This document shows, in pieces, positions 1 through 8,149 of a DNA stretch of 64,000 nucleotides; within the stretch, counting starts at the first letter, position 1; the number at the start of each line of letters is the position of its first letter. Below the pieces are notes generated by a model. That model had not been told where the DNA came from and did not search any database. It saw only the letters and a program-made list of their open reading frames with translations. The position numbers and the translations under genes were made by a program. Origin of the DNA: Arenicellales bacterium (GTDB lineage: Bacteria > Pseudomonadota > Gammaproteobacteria > Arenicellales > JAHEKD01); assembly GCA_028284225.1 (NCBI GenBank), contig JANQSD010000013.1:262422-326421 (forward strand), written 5' to 3'.

Positions 1-1
1 T

Positions 2-631
2 CAGGCAGAAACTACAGCTGCTATTGATGAAACTAAAATAGAAAACATCACGTCGGTGGCCGTAGCCAGTGCGAATGAAAAGGTCGAGCCAGATCAGGAG
101 GTTTTACCAAGCTTTGAAGATGAGCCCAAGCCGCCGAAGATCAGCCGCGTACAACTTACTAATGCTTATAATGAGTATGACTCAGGTCGCTACACAGAAA
201 GTCTATTTAAAACGATTCAGGATGCTGCAAATCACAACGAAGGCAGGGCCCAGTATATTCTGGCTGAAATGTATGCGGCCGGCAGGGGAATAGAGCAAAA
301 TTTTGCCGAATCCACTTATTGGCTCAAACGGTCATTAGATTATGTTAATCAAAATGCCAAATATCGCCAACCCTGGGCAGAGAAAGCCATGGGTGTCATC
401 TATGAGAAAGGCTGGTATGTTGATTCTGATACTGCAAGGGCGGTTAGATGGTACAGAAGCTCAGCGGAAAAGGGCTATAGTCCGGCTCAATATCGCTTAG
501 GCCTGGCCTACGCAAAAGGATTAGGTGTAAAAAAAGATTTGGAGCAGGCAGAATTTTGGTTCAAAAAGGCCTTGTCAAACGGACATCAAGAAGCTAAAAA
601 AGCATTATCTAAAATTCCCACGCGAAATTAA
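2..631 (+). CDS. Sel1-repeat (TPR-like) protein, 5' end cut by window edge
   Basis: The reading frame is open from base 2, so the true start lies outside the window; the GTG at 56 is only an internal possibility. The visible 209 residues begin with an acidic, proline-containing linker. They continue as at least three Sel1-type helical repeats of about 35 residues, visible as A-x-Y-x-L-A-x-M-Y-A-x-G-x-G, then K-A-M-G-V-I-Y-E-K-G-W, then A-Q-Y-R-L-G-L-A-Y-A-K-G-L-G. Sel1 repeats are protein-protein adaptor folds; the partner cannot be read from the sequence. The protein ends about 125 bases before surE. Nothing visible identifies localisation because the N-terminus is missing. Confidence 0.8.
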   Translation, partial: QAETTAAIDETKIENITSVAVASANEKVEPDQEVLPSFEDEPKPPKISRVQLTNAYNEYDSGRYTESLFKTIQDAANHNEGRAQYILAEMYAAGRGIEQNFAESTYWLKRSLDYVNQNAKYRQPWAEKAMGVIYEKGWYVDSDTARAVRWYRSSAEKGYSPAQYRLGLAYAKGLGVKKDLEQAEFWFKKALSNGHQEAKKALSKIPTRN

Positions 632-757
632 CTTGGACTTAGACTCCTTAAACTGTGCCGTTATAAACGTTGCCGGTAAAGCTACTACTGGTTGTATCCT
701 ATACCTGGTGCCAGCGCTATTGCTACGCTTAAGAACAGTCCGGCTGGAGATTTCAGC

Positions 758-1507
758 TTGAATATTCTGGTTAGCAATGATGACGGCTATTTAGCACCAG
801 GCATAGCCTGTTTAGCCGAGTCGCTAAACCAATTAGCCACAGTTACCGTTGTAGCGCCTGACCGCGATCGTAGCGGGGCCAGTAATTCCTTGACATTAAA
901 AAACCCTCTGCGCGTCCATCAAGCTGATAATGGATTTCATTATGTTCAAGGCACACCGACTGACTGCGTCCATCTGGCTATTACAGGTTACGTTCAACCT
1001 ACACCTGACATGGTGATTGCCGGCATCAATAATGGTGCTAACCTTGGTGATGATGTGCTTTATTCAGGAACAGTGGCCGCTGCGACTGAAGGGCGATTTT
1101 TGGGACTTCCGGCTATCGCTGTTTCTTTAGTTGGTGAACAGGTTAGCCATTATGCCTCGGCAGCACAGGCTGTCATCGAGTTGTTAAATAAAATGCAGCA
1201 ACATCCGCTTCCGGCCGATACTATATTAAATGTCAATGTGCCTGATTTACCTTATCAACAGATTAGAGGCTGGCAGGTTACACGCTTAGGGCAACGACAC
1301 AAGTCAGAGCCGGTAATCAAAGCGCAGACCCCGTCCGGAGAAGAAATTTATTGGGTTGGTCCGGCAGGTAAGGGCGATGATGCCAGTGAAGGTACAGATT
1401 TTTTTGCAGTAGCAAATAATTATATCTCCGTGACACCGATCAAGATTGATCTCACTGCATATTCGAGTATCAGCTCTCTCAAGCAATGGCTAAACGGCGG
1501 TGTTTAA
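758..1507 (+). CDS. surE: 5'/3'-nucleotidase SurE
   Basis: SurE is a metal-dependent nucleoside-monophosphate phosphatase that acts in the cytoplasm. The longer open frame starts at 692, but the TTG at 758 is preferred. It is preceded by CTGGAGA at 744-750 and gives a 249-residue protein of normal family length. Counting from it, the metal-binding residues fall exactly where the E. coli enzyme has them: Asp8-Asp9 (in S-N-D-D-G), Ser39 (D-R-S-G-A-S) and Asn92 (G-I-N-N-G-A-N). G-T-P-T-D-C-V and [11 protein letters not shown] are also family signatures. The stop overlaps the pcm start (TAATG), so the two are translationally coupled. Confidence 0.96.
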   Translation: MNILVSNDDGYLAPGIACLAESLNQLATVTVVAPDRDRSGASNSLTLKNPLRVHQADNGFHYVQGTPTDCVHLAITGYVQPTPDMVIAGINNGANLGDDVLYSGTVAAATEGRFLGLPAIAVSLVGEQVSHYASAAQAVIELLNKMQQHPLPADTILNVNVPDLPYQQIRGWQVTRLGQRHKSEPVIKAQTPSGEEIYWVGPAGKGDDASEGTDFFAVANNYISVTPIKIDLTAYSSISSLKQWLNGGV

Positions 1508-2178
1508 TGTCTGAGAATAAATTCATCGGCTCAGGCATGACTTCAGATCGTGCTCGCAACCGTTTAATCGAGCAAATCAGAGAGGCCGGCATCAACAATG
1601 AAGAAGTACTCTGGGTTATGTCGAAAATCCCCAGACATATTTTCTTGCCCAGGGCACTTGAATCGAGGGCTTACGAAAATATCGCATTACCCATCGGCCA
1701 CGGTCAAACTATTTCACAACCTTATATTGTTGCACTGATGACAGAGTTATTGTTGGCCGACACTCAACGTCCGCTTGAGAGAGTCCTTGAAATCGGCACC
1801 GGTTGTGGTTATCAAACGGCTGTTTTGGCACAATTATGTAGCCATGTTTACTCTATTGAAAGAATTTCGGAGTTGATGTGGGATGCCCGCAATCGTCTTT
1901 ATGATTTAAAAATTAAAAACACGTCTTTTGAGATTGCTGATGGTTACGGGGGCTGGCCGGAAAATTCACCTTTTGATGGAATTCTGGCTGCCGCAGCGTC
2001 AGAAGACGTGCCTGAAAAATTATTAGCACAACTTGCACCGGGAGGCAGGCTGGTAATGCCGGTAGGTGATAATGAAAGCCAGGTACTCAAAGTCATTACC
2101 CGTAATAACGATGAATTTATTGAAGAAAATGTAACGGGTGTTCGTTTTGTTGCATTTAAACGCGGAATAGAAAAATAA
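1507..2178 (+). CDS. pcm: Protein-L-isoaspartate O-methyltransferase
   Basis: This enzyme repairs aged proteins by S-adenosylmethionine-dependent methylation of L-isoaspartyl residues. The open frame begins at a GTG at 1486 inside surE, but the ATG at 1507 overlaps the surE stop and gives the usual N-terminus and a length of 223 residues. The methyltransferase glycine motif L-E-I-G-T-G-C-G-Y-Q-T-A lies near residues 93-104. The upstream G-H-G-Q-T-I-S-Q-P-Y segment is the family's substrate-binding signature. It is coupled to surE upstream and to the DedA-like gene downstream through TAATG overlaps, the conserved gammaproteobacterial surE-pcm arrangement. Confidence 0.96.
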   Translation: MSENKFIGSGMTSDRARNRLIEQIREAGINNEEVLWVMSKIPRHIFLPRALESRAYENIALPIGHGQTISQPYIVALMTELLLADTQRPLERVLEIGTGCGYQTAVLAQLCSHVYSIERISELMWDARNRLYDLKIKNTSFEIADGYGGWPENSPFDGILAAAASEDVPEKLLAQLAPGGRLVMPVGDNESQVLKVITRNNDEFIEENVTGVRFVAFKRGIEK

Positions 2179-2765
2179 TGCGCATATTCTCCTCTTTGTA
2201 TTCCAAGGTGCTCGATTGGGCAGCACATCCTCTGGCAGAACGGTACCTGGGCATGCTCAGTTTAGCCGAATCCAGTTTTTTTCCTATACCCCCTGATATC
2301 ATGTTACTGCCGATGACCATTGCCAGACCTGAAAAAAGCTGGCGCTATGCCTTGATCACAACTGTCACCTCTGTGATCGGTGGGATAATTGGTTATTTAA
2401 TCGGCAAATATTTGTTTATTTACATCGGTGATGCCATTATTGATTTTTATCATGCCCAAGCAAAATTTGACCACGTAAAGTCGTTGTTTAACCAATACGG
2501 CGTCTGGATAGTCTTTATTGCCGGCTTCACTCCGATTCCCTATAAGATTTTTACTATTACAGCTGGCGTATTAAGCATGGCAATAGTGCCTTTTGTGCTG
2601 GCATCGTTTCTAGGCAGAGGCGGACGGTTCTTTTTGGTGGCTGCTTTAGGTAAGTGGTTTGGTCCAAGATATGGTGAGCAATTACATAAAGTTATTGATA
2701 TAATTGGATGGATAACTTTAGTAATCATCACTATCTTGTTGATTTTATATGCTGCTTATAAATAA
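2178..2765 (+). CDS. DedA/VTT-family inner-membrane protein (YqaA-like)
   Basis: A 195-residue polytopic membrane protein of the SNARE-associated/VTT (DedA) family, some members of which move lipids across the inner membrane or support membrane homeostasis. Diagnostic stretches are S-S-F-F-P-I-P-P-D-I-M near residue 36, a glycine-rich helix (G-G-I-I-G-Y-L-I-G), and the re-entrant motif G-F-T-P-I-P-Y-K-I-F near residue 115. The C-terminus is a hydrophobic helix of Ile and Leu. The start codon overlaps the pcm stop, and the end overlaps the start of the nlpD-like gene. A yqaA homologue between pcm and nlpD is a familiar order. The lipid substrate is unknown. Confidence 0.87.
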   Translation: MRIFSSLYSKVLDWAAHPLAERYLGMLSLAESSFFPIPPDIMLLPMTIARPEKSWRYALITTVTSVIGGIIGYLIGKYLFIYIGDAIIDFYHAQAKFDHVKSLFNQYGVWIVFIAGFTPIPYKIFTITAGVLSMAIVPFVLASFLGRGGRFFLVAALGKWFGPRYGEQLHKVIDIIGWITLVIITILLILYAAYK

Positions 2766-3552
2766 TTATTCCAGTAAACTAGGCGTAGTAGCCGCTCTAG
2801 TATTAATTGCTGCGTGTTCCCAACCACCGGTTGTACCGCTCGATGACCACTCATTTGCTCAACCCAAGCGAACAATACATGTAGCTGGCAGTGGCGATAC
2901 CTTATACAGTATTGCTTTTTTGGCTGGTCTTGATTACAAGGAAGTCGCCGCCTGGAATAATATTTCCGAACCTTACCTTATTAATCGAGGGCAAAAAATA
3001 TCTTTGGTTAAACCCAAAAATTTTACTAAGCCTGCCCAGACTGATGATGTAATAAACCCCATAGCTTCTAGCTCAACGACAATTGAGACAGAAGCGGCCA
3101 AACCTCAATCACAGGTGGTTAAACTCAGCCCACCACCTAATCAGCAAAATACAACCCCAAACAAATTCATCCCGTTTGACAATTCCTGGCACTGGCCGAT
3201 TGCTGCCATGAACATCGTCAACTATAAGAAGTCCAGTCGAAACAATGGCCTGGACATCATTAGTAAGCAAGGCGTATCCGTTAAGGCCAGCGCGGCAGGC
3301 AAAGTTGTCTATGCCGGCAACAGCCTTAAAGGTTATGGCAACCTTGTTATTATCAAACACAGCGATACCTATTTAAGTGCTTATGCACACAATAAATCAA
3401 TAACTGTTAAAGAAGGTGACCGGATCGCGCAGGGACAAAAAATAGCCGAAGTAGGTCGTTCTGATGCGAATCAGGCAAAACTTCATTTCGAAATAAGAAA
3501 AAATGGCAAACCAGTCAGTCCGCTTGGCCTTTTACCAAAAAAAGTAGGATAA
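2749..3552 (+). CDS. nlpD: NlpD-like murein hydrolase activator (LysM + degenerate LytM)
   Basis: An envelope lipoprotein of 267 residues. The signal peptide ends in a lipobox, L-I-A-A-C, near residue 23. A LysM peptidoglycan-binding domain (G-D-T-L-Y-S-I-A to the R-G-Q-K-I repeat end) spans about residues 43-88. A variable linker follows, then an M23/LytM domain at about 165-262. Two catalytic zinc ligands are altered: the usual H-x-G-x-D reads N-N-G-L-D, and the H-L-H motif reads K-L-H. The domain is therefore predicted to be non-hydrolytic, as in known NlpD/EnvC activators of N-acetylmuramyl-L-alanine amidases. The start codon lies within the end of the preceding gene. rpoS, often next, is absent. 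Confidence 0.9.
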   Translation: MLLINNYSSKLGVVAALVLIAACSQPPVVPLDDHSFAQPKRTIHVAGSGDTLYSIAFLAGLDYKEVAAWNNISEPYLINRGQKISLVKPKNFTKPAQTDDVINPIASSSTTIETEAAKPQSQVVKLSPPPNQQNTTPNKFIPFDNSWHWPIAAMNIVNYKKSSRNNGLDIISKQGVSVKASAAGKVVYAGNSLKGYGNLVIIKHSDTYLSAYAHNKSITVKEGDRIAQGQKIAEVGRSDANQAKLHFEIRKNGKPVSPLGLLPKKVG

Positions 3553-3586
3553 AATCGCGTTTTCTTCGAACCTTAAAGGAAATAAT

Positions 3587-4897
3587 GTGAAGCCAGTAAG
3601 AGTAGGGCTTGTCGGACTCGGCACTGTAGGAACAGGTACAGTAAAAGTACTATTGCGCAATGCGGACGAAATCTCACGTCGCGCTGGTCGGCAAATCATA
3701 CCTACTATTGCTGCCGTTAAAGATACCTCTAAAAAACGTGACATTGGTAATGCTGATCTAATTATTACCGCTGACCCAATGGAAGTGGCTAACCATCCTG
3801 ATATTGACGTCATTGTTGAATTGATGGGGGGCACTGAACTGGCTAATCAAATTATTATGAAGGCAATTGAAAATGGCAAACATATTGTTTCTGCTAACAA
3901 AGCGCTGATTGCAATTCATGGTAATGAAATCTTTTCTGCAGCTCACAGTAACAATGTCATTGTGGCCTTTGAAGCGGCTGTAGCTGGGGGCATTCCAGTC
4001 ATCAAGGCCATACGTGAAGGCTTGGCAGCCAATCGTATTGAATGGTTAGCAGGCATTATCAACGGCACTGGAAATTTTATTTTAACTTCGATGGAAAGCC
4101 TGCAAAGCAATTTCGGCGATGTTCTGACACAGGCCCAGGAACTGGGTTATGCTGAAGCTGACCCAACCTTTGATGTTGAAGGTATCGACGCCGCACATAA
4201 ACTGACCATTCTGGCTTCAATCGCATTTGGTATACCACTGCAATTCGACAAAGTTTACACCGAGGGAATCACTCAGTTGAACTATGACGATATTGTCAAC
4301 GCTGACGATCTGGGATACCGGATCAAACACCTTGGATTAGCGAAAAGGACAACTTCAGGTATAGAGCTACGTGTGCACCCAACATTAATACCCAAACAAC
4401 GCTTAATCGCCAATGTAAACGGTGTTATGAACGCCATCATGGTGCATGGTGATGCAGTGGGTTCGTCAATGTATTATGGTCCGGGGGCAGGCTCTGAACC
4501 GACAGCATCGTCTGTTGTTGCCGATTTAATCGATGTGGTTCGCACCTTTACCACCGACCATGAAAATCGTGTTCCTCATTTGGCCTTTCAGCCGGATCGC
4601 TTATCAGATATTCCCATTCTTCCAATTTCAGAGATACAGTGTGCTTACTATCTCAATATGAAGGCAGCCAATAAACCTGGCGTACTGGCTGATGTCACCC
4701 GGATACTTGGTGATCAAGGCATTAGTATCGAAGCGATAGAACAAAAGCGCACAGACACTGATACACAGCTAGCCGATGTTATTATCCTCACTAACAAAAC
4801 CAAGGAAGCGTTCATGCTTGACGCCTTAGATCAACTGAATCAATTACCCAGCGTGGTTGATCAAATAAAACGAATTCGTGTTGAATATTTTAATTGA
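3587..4897 (+). CDS. hom: Homoserine dehydrogenase
   Basis: Catalyses NAD(P)H-dependent reduction of aspartate-4-semialdehyde to homoserine, the branch point to threonine and methionine. The start is a GTG at 3587; the overlapping ATG at 3585 is followed at once by a stop. AAAGGA at 3574-3579 is a good ribosome site. The N-terminal Rossmann motif G-L-V-G-L-G-T-V-G-T-G is at residues 7-17, and the substrate region includes A-N-K-A-L-I-A and G-I-I-N-G-T-G-N-F-I. A C-terminal ACT domain (about 355-436) suggests allosteric control by an amino acid. The 436-residue length matches monofunctional bacterial enzymes. It starts 34 bases after nlpD. Confidence 0.95.
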   Translation: MKPVRVGLVGLGTVGTGTVKVLLRNADEISRRAGRQIIPTIAAVKDTSKKRDIGNADLIITADPMEVANHPDIDVIVELMGGTELANQIIMKAIENGKHIVSANKALIAIHGNEIFSAAHSNNVIVAFEAAVAGGIPVIKAIREGLAANRIEWLAGIINGTGNFILTSMESLQSNFGDVLTQAQELGYAEADPTFDVEGIDAAHKLTILASIAFGIPLQFDKVYTEGITQLNYDDIVNADDLGYRIKHLGLAKRTTSGIELRVHPTLIPKQRLIANVNGVMNAIMVHGDAVGSSMYYGPGAGSEPTASSVVADLIDVVRTFTTDHENRVPHLAFQPDRLSDIPILPISEIQCAYYLNMKAANKPGVLADVTRILGDQGISIEAIEQKRTDTDTQLADVIILTNKTKEAFMLDALDQLNQLPSVVDQIKRIRVEYFN

Positions 4898-4907
4898 GTC
4901 TAGATTA

Positions 4908-5867
4908 ATGAATGAAAAATTAATGGATCAAAAAGCAAAAATTTATATTGCTGGGCATAAGGGGATGGTGGGCTCTGCCATCTACCGCCAATTACAGACT
5001 CTTGGGTATGAAAACTTAATTGTTCGGAATCGTCAACAACTAGATCTATGCGATCAAAAGGCTGTAGACAATTTTTTTATTCAGGAAAAACCGGAGTATG
5101 TATTTTTAGCAGCAGCTAAAGTCGGTGGTATTCATGCTAATAACCGCTATCGGGCTGACTTTATTTATGAAAATCTCGCTGTACAAAACAACGTAATACA
5201 TAATGGATATAAAAACGATGTTAAACGTTTATTATTTTTAGGCAGTTCCTGCATTTACCCACGGAATTGCCCACAACCGATGAAAGAAGAACATCTACTG
5301 ACCGGACCGCTGGAAGCCACCAATGAACCCTACGCCATAGCCAAAATTGCCGGGCTAAAAATGTGTGAAGCTTTTAATGCACAGTATAATACTGATTTCA
5401 TTAGTGTCATGCCTACCAATTTATACGGCCCCGGAGACAATTTTCACCTCGAAAATGCCCATGTACTACCAGCACTTTTACGAAAAACACATGAAGCAAA
5501 ACTTCAGAATAATGATAAAATACAAATATGGGGAACCGGTAAGGCATTGCGGGAATTCATGTATGTTGATGACATGGCTGAAGCATGCATTTTCCTGATG
5601 AATCAACAACATCTGACTCATGATGTATTCAATGTTGGTTCAGGTCAAGAGTGCACAATCAAGCAATTAGCAACTACAATTCAAGACATTGTAGGACATC
5701 GTGGTGAATGTATTTACAACAGTGATAAACCTGATGGCACACCACGGAAATTACTTGAGTTAAGTAGATTAACACAATTAGGCTGGCAGGCAGCAACCAG
5801 CCTGGAATCAGGGATAGGAAAAACGTATGAATGGTTTTTGCAAAATCAATCAAGGATTCGGGGGTAA
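4908..5867 (+). CDS. fcl: GDP-L-fucose synthase
   Basis: A 319-residue NADPH-dependent epimerase/reductase that converts GDP-4-keto-6-deoxymannose to GDP-L-fucose for surface glycans. The extended-SDR fold shows an N-terminal G-H-K-G-M-V-G-S-A nucleotide motif, the S-S-C-I-Y-P active-site segment, the catalytic Y-A-I-A-K pair and the N-L-Y-G-P-G-D-N-F motif. The frame is open from a GTG at 4878 inside hom; the ATG at 4908 (or 4923) is a more natural start, though neither has a strong ribosome site. The partner GDP-mannose 4,6-dehydratase gene is not in the window. The stop lies four bases before the gspD start, so the gene appears co-transcribed with the secretion operon. Confidence 0.92.
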   Translation: MNEKLMDQKAKIYIAGHKGMVGSAIYRQLQTLGYENLIVRNRQQLDLCDQKAVDNFFIQEKPEYVFLAAAKVGGIHANNRYRADFIYENLAVQNNVIHNGYKNDVKRLLFLGSSCIYPRNCPQPMKEEHLLTGPLEATNEPYAIAKIAGLKMCEAFNAQYNTDFISVMPTNLYGPGDNFHLENAHVLPALLRKTHEAKLQNNDKIQIWGTGKALREFMYVDDMAEACIFLMNQQHLTHDVFNVGSGQECTIKQLATTIQDIVGHRGECIYNSDKPDGTPRKLLELSRLTQLGWQAATSLESGIGKTYEWFLQNQSRIRG

Positions 5868-5871
5868 TACT

Positions 5872-8136
5872 ATGCTAAATACAGCAGCACGCTTTTTACT
5901 TACCATCGTGCTAGGCACAACTGTATCTATTGCCCCGGTGATTGCTCAAGAGGAAGTTCAAACCGATTTATCTACCGCTGAACTAGCCGATGATGCAACA
6001 GTCATCTTGAATTTTCAGGATGCCGATATACGCGGATTAATCAATTCAATTTCCAAGCTGACCGGGCGTAACTTTATTATTGATCCTCGCGTACGTGGTA
6101 ACTTCACCCTGGTTTCCGGAACACCCCTGGATGCCGATCAAATCTATGAAGTATTCTTATCTGTATTGGATGTACATAACTTATCCGCCGTACCCTCGGG
6201 TGACGTGATAAAAATAGTACCCAGCAATGTAGTCAGACAACAACCTACACCCACTATTACCAATATCGACGGGCTTAATCGTGATGAAATTGTCACCTAT
6301 ATCTATGCCGTCAAAAATGGTTCAGTACAAACGATTTTACCTATTGTTCAACCGTTGCTACCCCCGACCAGCTACATTTCAGCACATGCCCCCAGCAACT
6401 CGCTGATCATTTCGGGTACCGCTGCAAACATAGATCGTGTACTTGGTATTATCGATAAAGTTGATCAGCCTGATACCCGCTCTGATATCAACATTGTGTA
6501 TTTGAATAATACCAAAGCATCTAAAATTGCAGGTGTGCTGAGTCAAATCGTGGCTAATATTCAAGCTCAGGCGGCGGCGGAAGGTCGGCCGGCCGCAACA
6601 ACCGGCGTCAGTATACAGCCGGATGACGATATCAATGCCATTGTCATTCAGGCACCGGAGGCGATTTATTTACGTGCTAAAGAAGTCATCGATAAACTCG
6701 ACGTGCAACGCCAAGGATTAGAGTCCGATATTTACGTCATTTACACCCAACATGCCAAGGCCAGCCGAATTGCCAATATTTTGACCAATCTGGAGTCATC
6801 CGATTCACAGCAACAAACGGCTGAAGGACAGATTCCAGGGCAAGTGGTGACGACTTCAATTCAATCTGATGACTCGATCAATGCGGTTATTATTCGTGCA
6901 TCCTATGATCGCTACCTGGTCATGAAAAGCATCATTGATCAAATCGACATTCCCAAGCCTGAAAATGCGGGTAACGTCCATGTGGCCTATTTAAAATATG
7001 CGAATGCCAAAGATTTGGCGGAAGTCTTAAATAACATTATTTCCGAACAACAATCGGATACAGGTGAAGAAGATGCAGCCGGAGCTGGAGGAGTCAGTGT
7101 AACCGTTGAAGCAGATGAAAACACTAACGCTCTGATTGTGCGCTCAGAAGACACAGACTTTGCAGAAATTCAAAGCATCATTGATCAATTGGATATTCGT
7201 CGCTCACAGGTTTTTGTTGAAGCAATCGTCGCCGAAGTTGGTGAGAACTATCAGCAATCCCTGGGTATTCAATGGCAAGGTGTATTTAACGATCAATTGA
7301 GTCAGGGAACCCTGGAAGCCAACACCAATTTCGGTTTAACCCAGGATATTACCGGTGGAGCAGGCGGTGGTGGAATAAATATTGGTTTTCTGACCGGCCA
7401 AGTTATTGTTGATGGAACAACTGTAGTCCCTGAGCTTAGCGCTGTGTTAAATGCACTAAGAACCGATACCAACACTAATATTTTATCAACACCCACCGTA
7501 CTTACCCTGGAAAATGAAGAAGCAGAGCTTGTTGTTGGCCAGGAAGTTCCATTCATCACTAGCCGTACTACTGATGGTTCAACAACTGAACAAGATGGCA
7601 CTACACAAGGCTTAGTACAAAATCAAAGTATCGAACGTAGGGATATTGGCGTTAAACTTAAGATCAAACCTCAAATCAATCAGGGCGATGTTATCCGTAT
7701 GGAGATTGAACAGGAGGTATCTAACATTGCGCCAGTTCAATTAGACGATGCAGCGGACCTGATTACCGATACTCGAAATATAAAAACCGTAACAGAAGTT
7801 GATAATGGTCAGATAGTTGTACTGGGCGGCCTGACTCAGGAAGACTTTAATGATTCCATTCAACGCGTACCGATGCTAAGCCGTATTCCATTAGTTGGTG
7901 CACTATTCCGGACCAAATCAAAACAAGCTGTCAGACGAAATCTAATGGTATTTTTAAGGCCCAAAATCGTCGACAATCACTCAGATATTGCAGACACAAC
8001 GCAACAACGATACCTGCAACTTCAAGAAGAAGAACTATTGAGCTTGCCGGATACACGCTTGCTGATACGCGACACTGAACCACCGATACTGCCAGATATC
8101 GATTGGGAAAAAGAAAAAAATCGCAACAGCAGGTGA
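5872..8136 (+). CDS. gspD: Type II secretion system secretin GspD
   Basis: Forms the outer-membrane channel of the type II secretion system. The ATG at 5872 follows GGGGG at 5860-5864 and gives 754 residues with a cleavable signal peptide (hydrophobic core, then P-V-I-A-Q). After it come the N0 domain (L-N-F-Q-D-A-D-I-R-G-L-I) and repeated N1-N3 ring domains. Each ring carries the Y-L-x-x-A/T-K-A and N-A-x-I/V-I pattern. The secretin core follows, with the V-G-Q-E-V-P-F-I-T strand and the V-P-M-L-S-R-I-P-L-V-G-A-L-F closing signature. The C-terminal tail may be the pilotin-binding S region. gspC, normally just upstream, is absent. Confidence 0.96.
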   Translation: MLNTAARFLLTIVLGTTVSIAPVIAQEEVQTDLSTAELADDATVILNFQDADIRGLINSISKLTGRNFIIDPRVRGNFTLVSGTPLDADQIYEVFLSVLDVHNLSAVPSGDVIKIVPSNVVRQQPTPTITNIDGLNRDEIVTYIYAVKNGSVQTILPIVQPLLPPTSYISAHAPSNSLIISGTAANIDRVLGIIDKVDQPDTRSDINIVYLNNTKASKIAGVLSQIVANIQAQAAAEGRPAATTGVSIQPDDDINAIVIQAPEAIYLRAKEVIDKLDVQRQGLESDIYVIYTQHAKASRIANILTNLESSDSQQQTAEGQIPGQVVTTSIQSDDSINAVIIRASYDRYLVMKSIIDQIDIPKPENAGNVHVAYLKYANAKDLAEVLNNIISEQQSDTGEEDAAGAGGVSVTVEADENTNALIVRSEDTDFAEIQSIIDQLDIRRSQVFVEAIVAEVGENYQQSLGIQWQGVFNDQLSQGTLEANTNFGLTQDITGGAGGGGINIGFLTGQVIVDGTTVVPELSAVLNALRTDTNTNILSTPTVLTLENEEAELVVGQEVPFITSRTTDGSTTEQDGTTQGLVQNQSIERRDIGVKLKIKPQINQGDVIRMEIEQEVSNIAPVQLDDAADLITDTRNIKTVTEVDNGQIVVLGGLTQEDFNDSIQRVPMLSRIPLVGALFRTKSKQAVRRNLMVFLRPKIVDNHSDIADTTQQRYLQLQEEELLSLPDTRLLIRDTEPPILPDIDWEKEKNRNSR

Positions 8137-8149
8137 GACCTGATTGATC

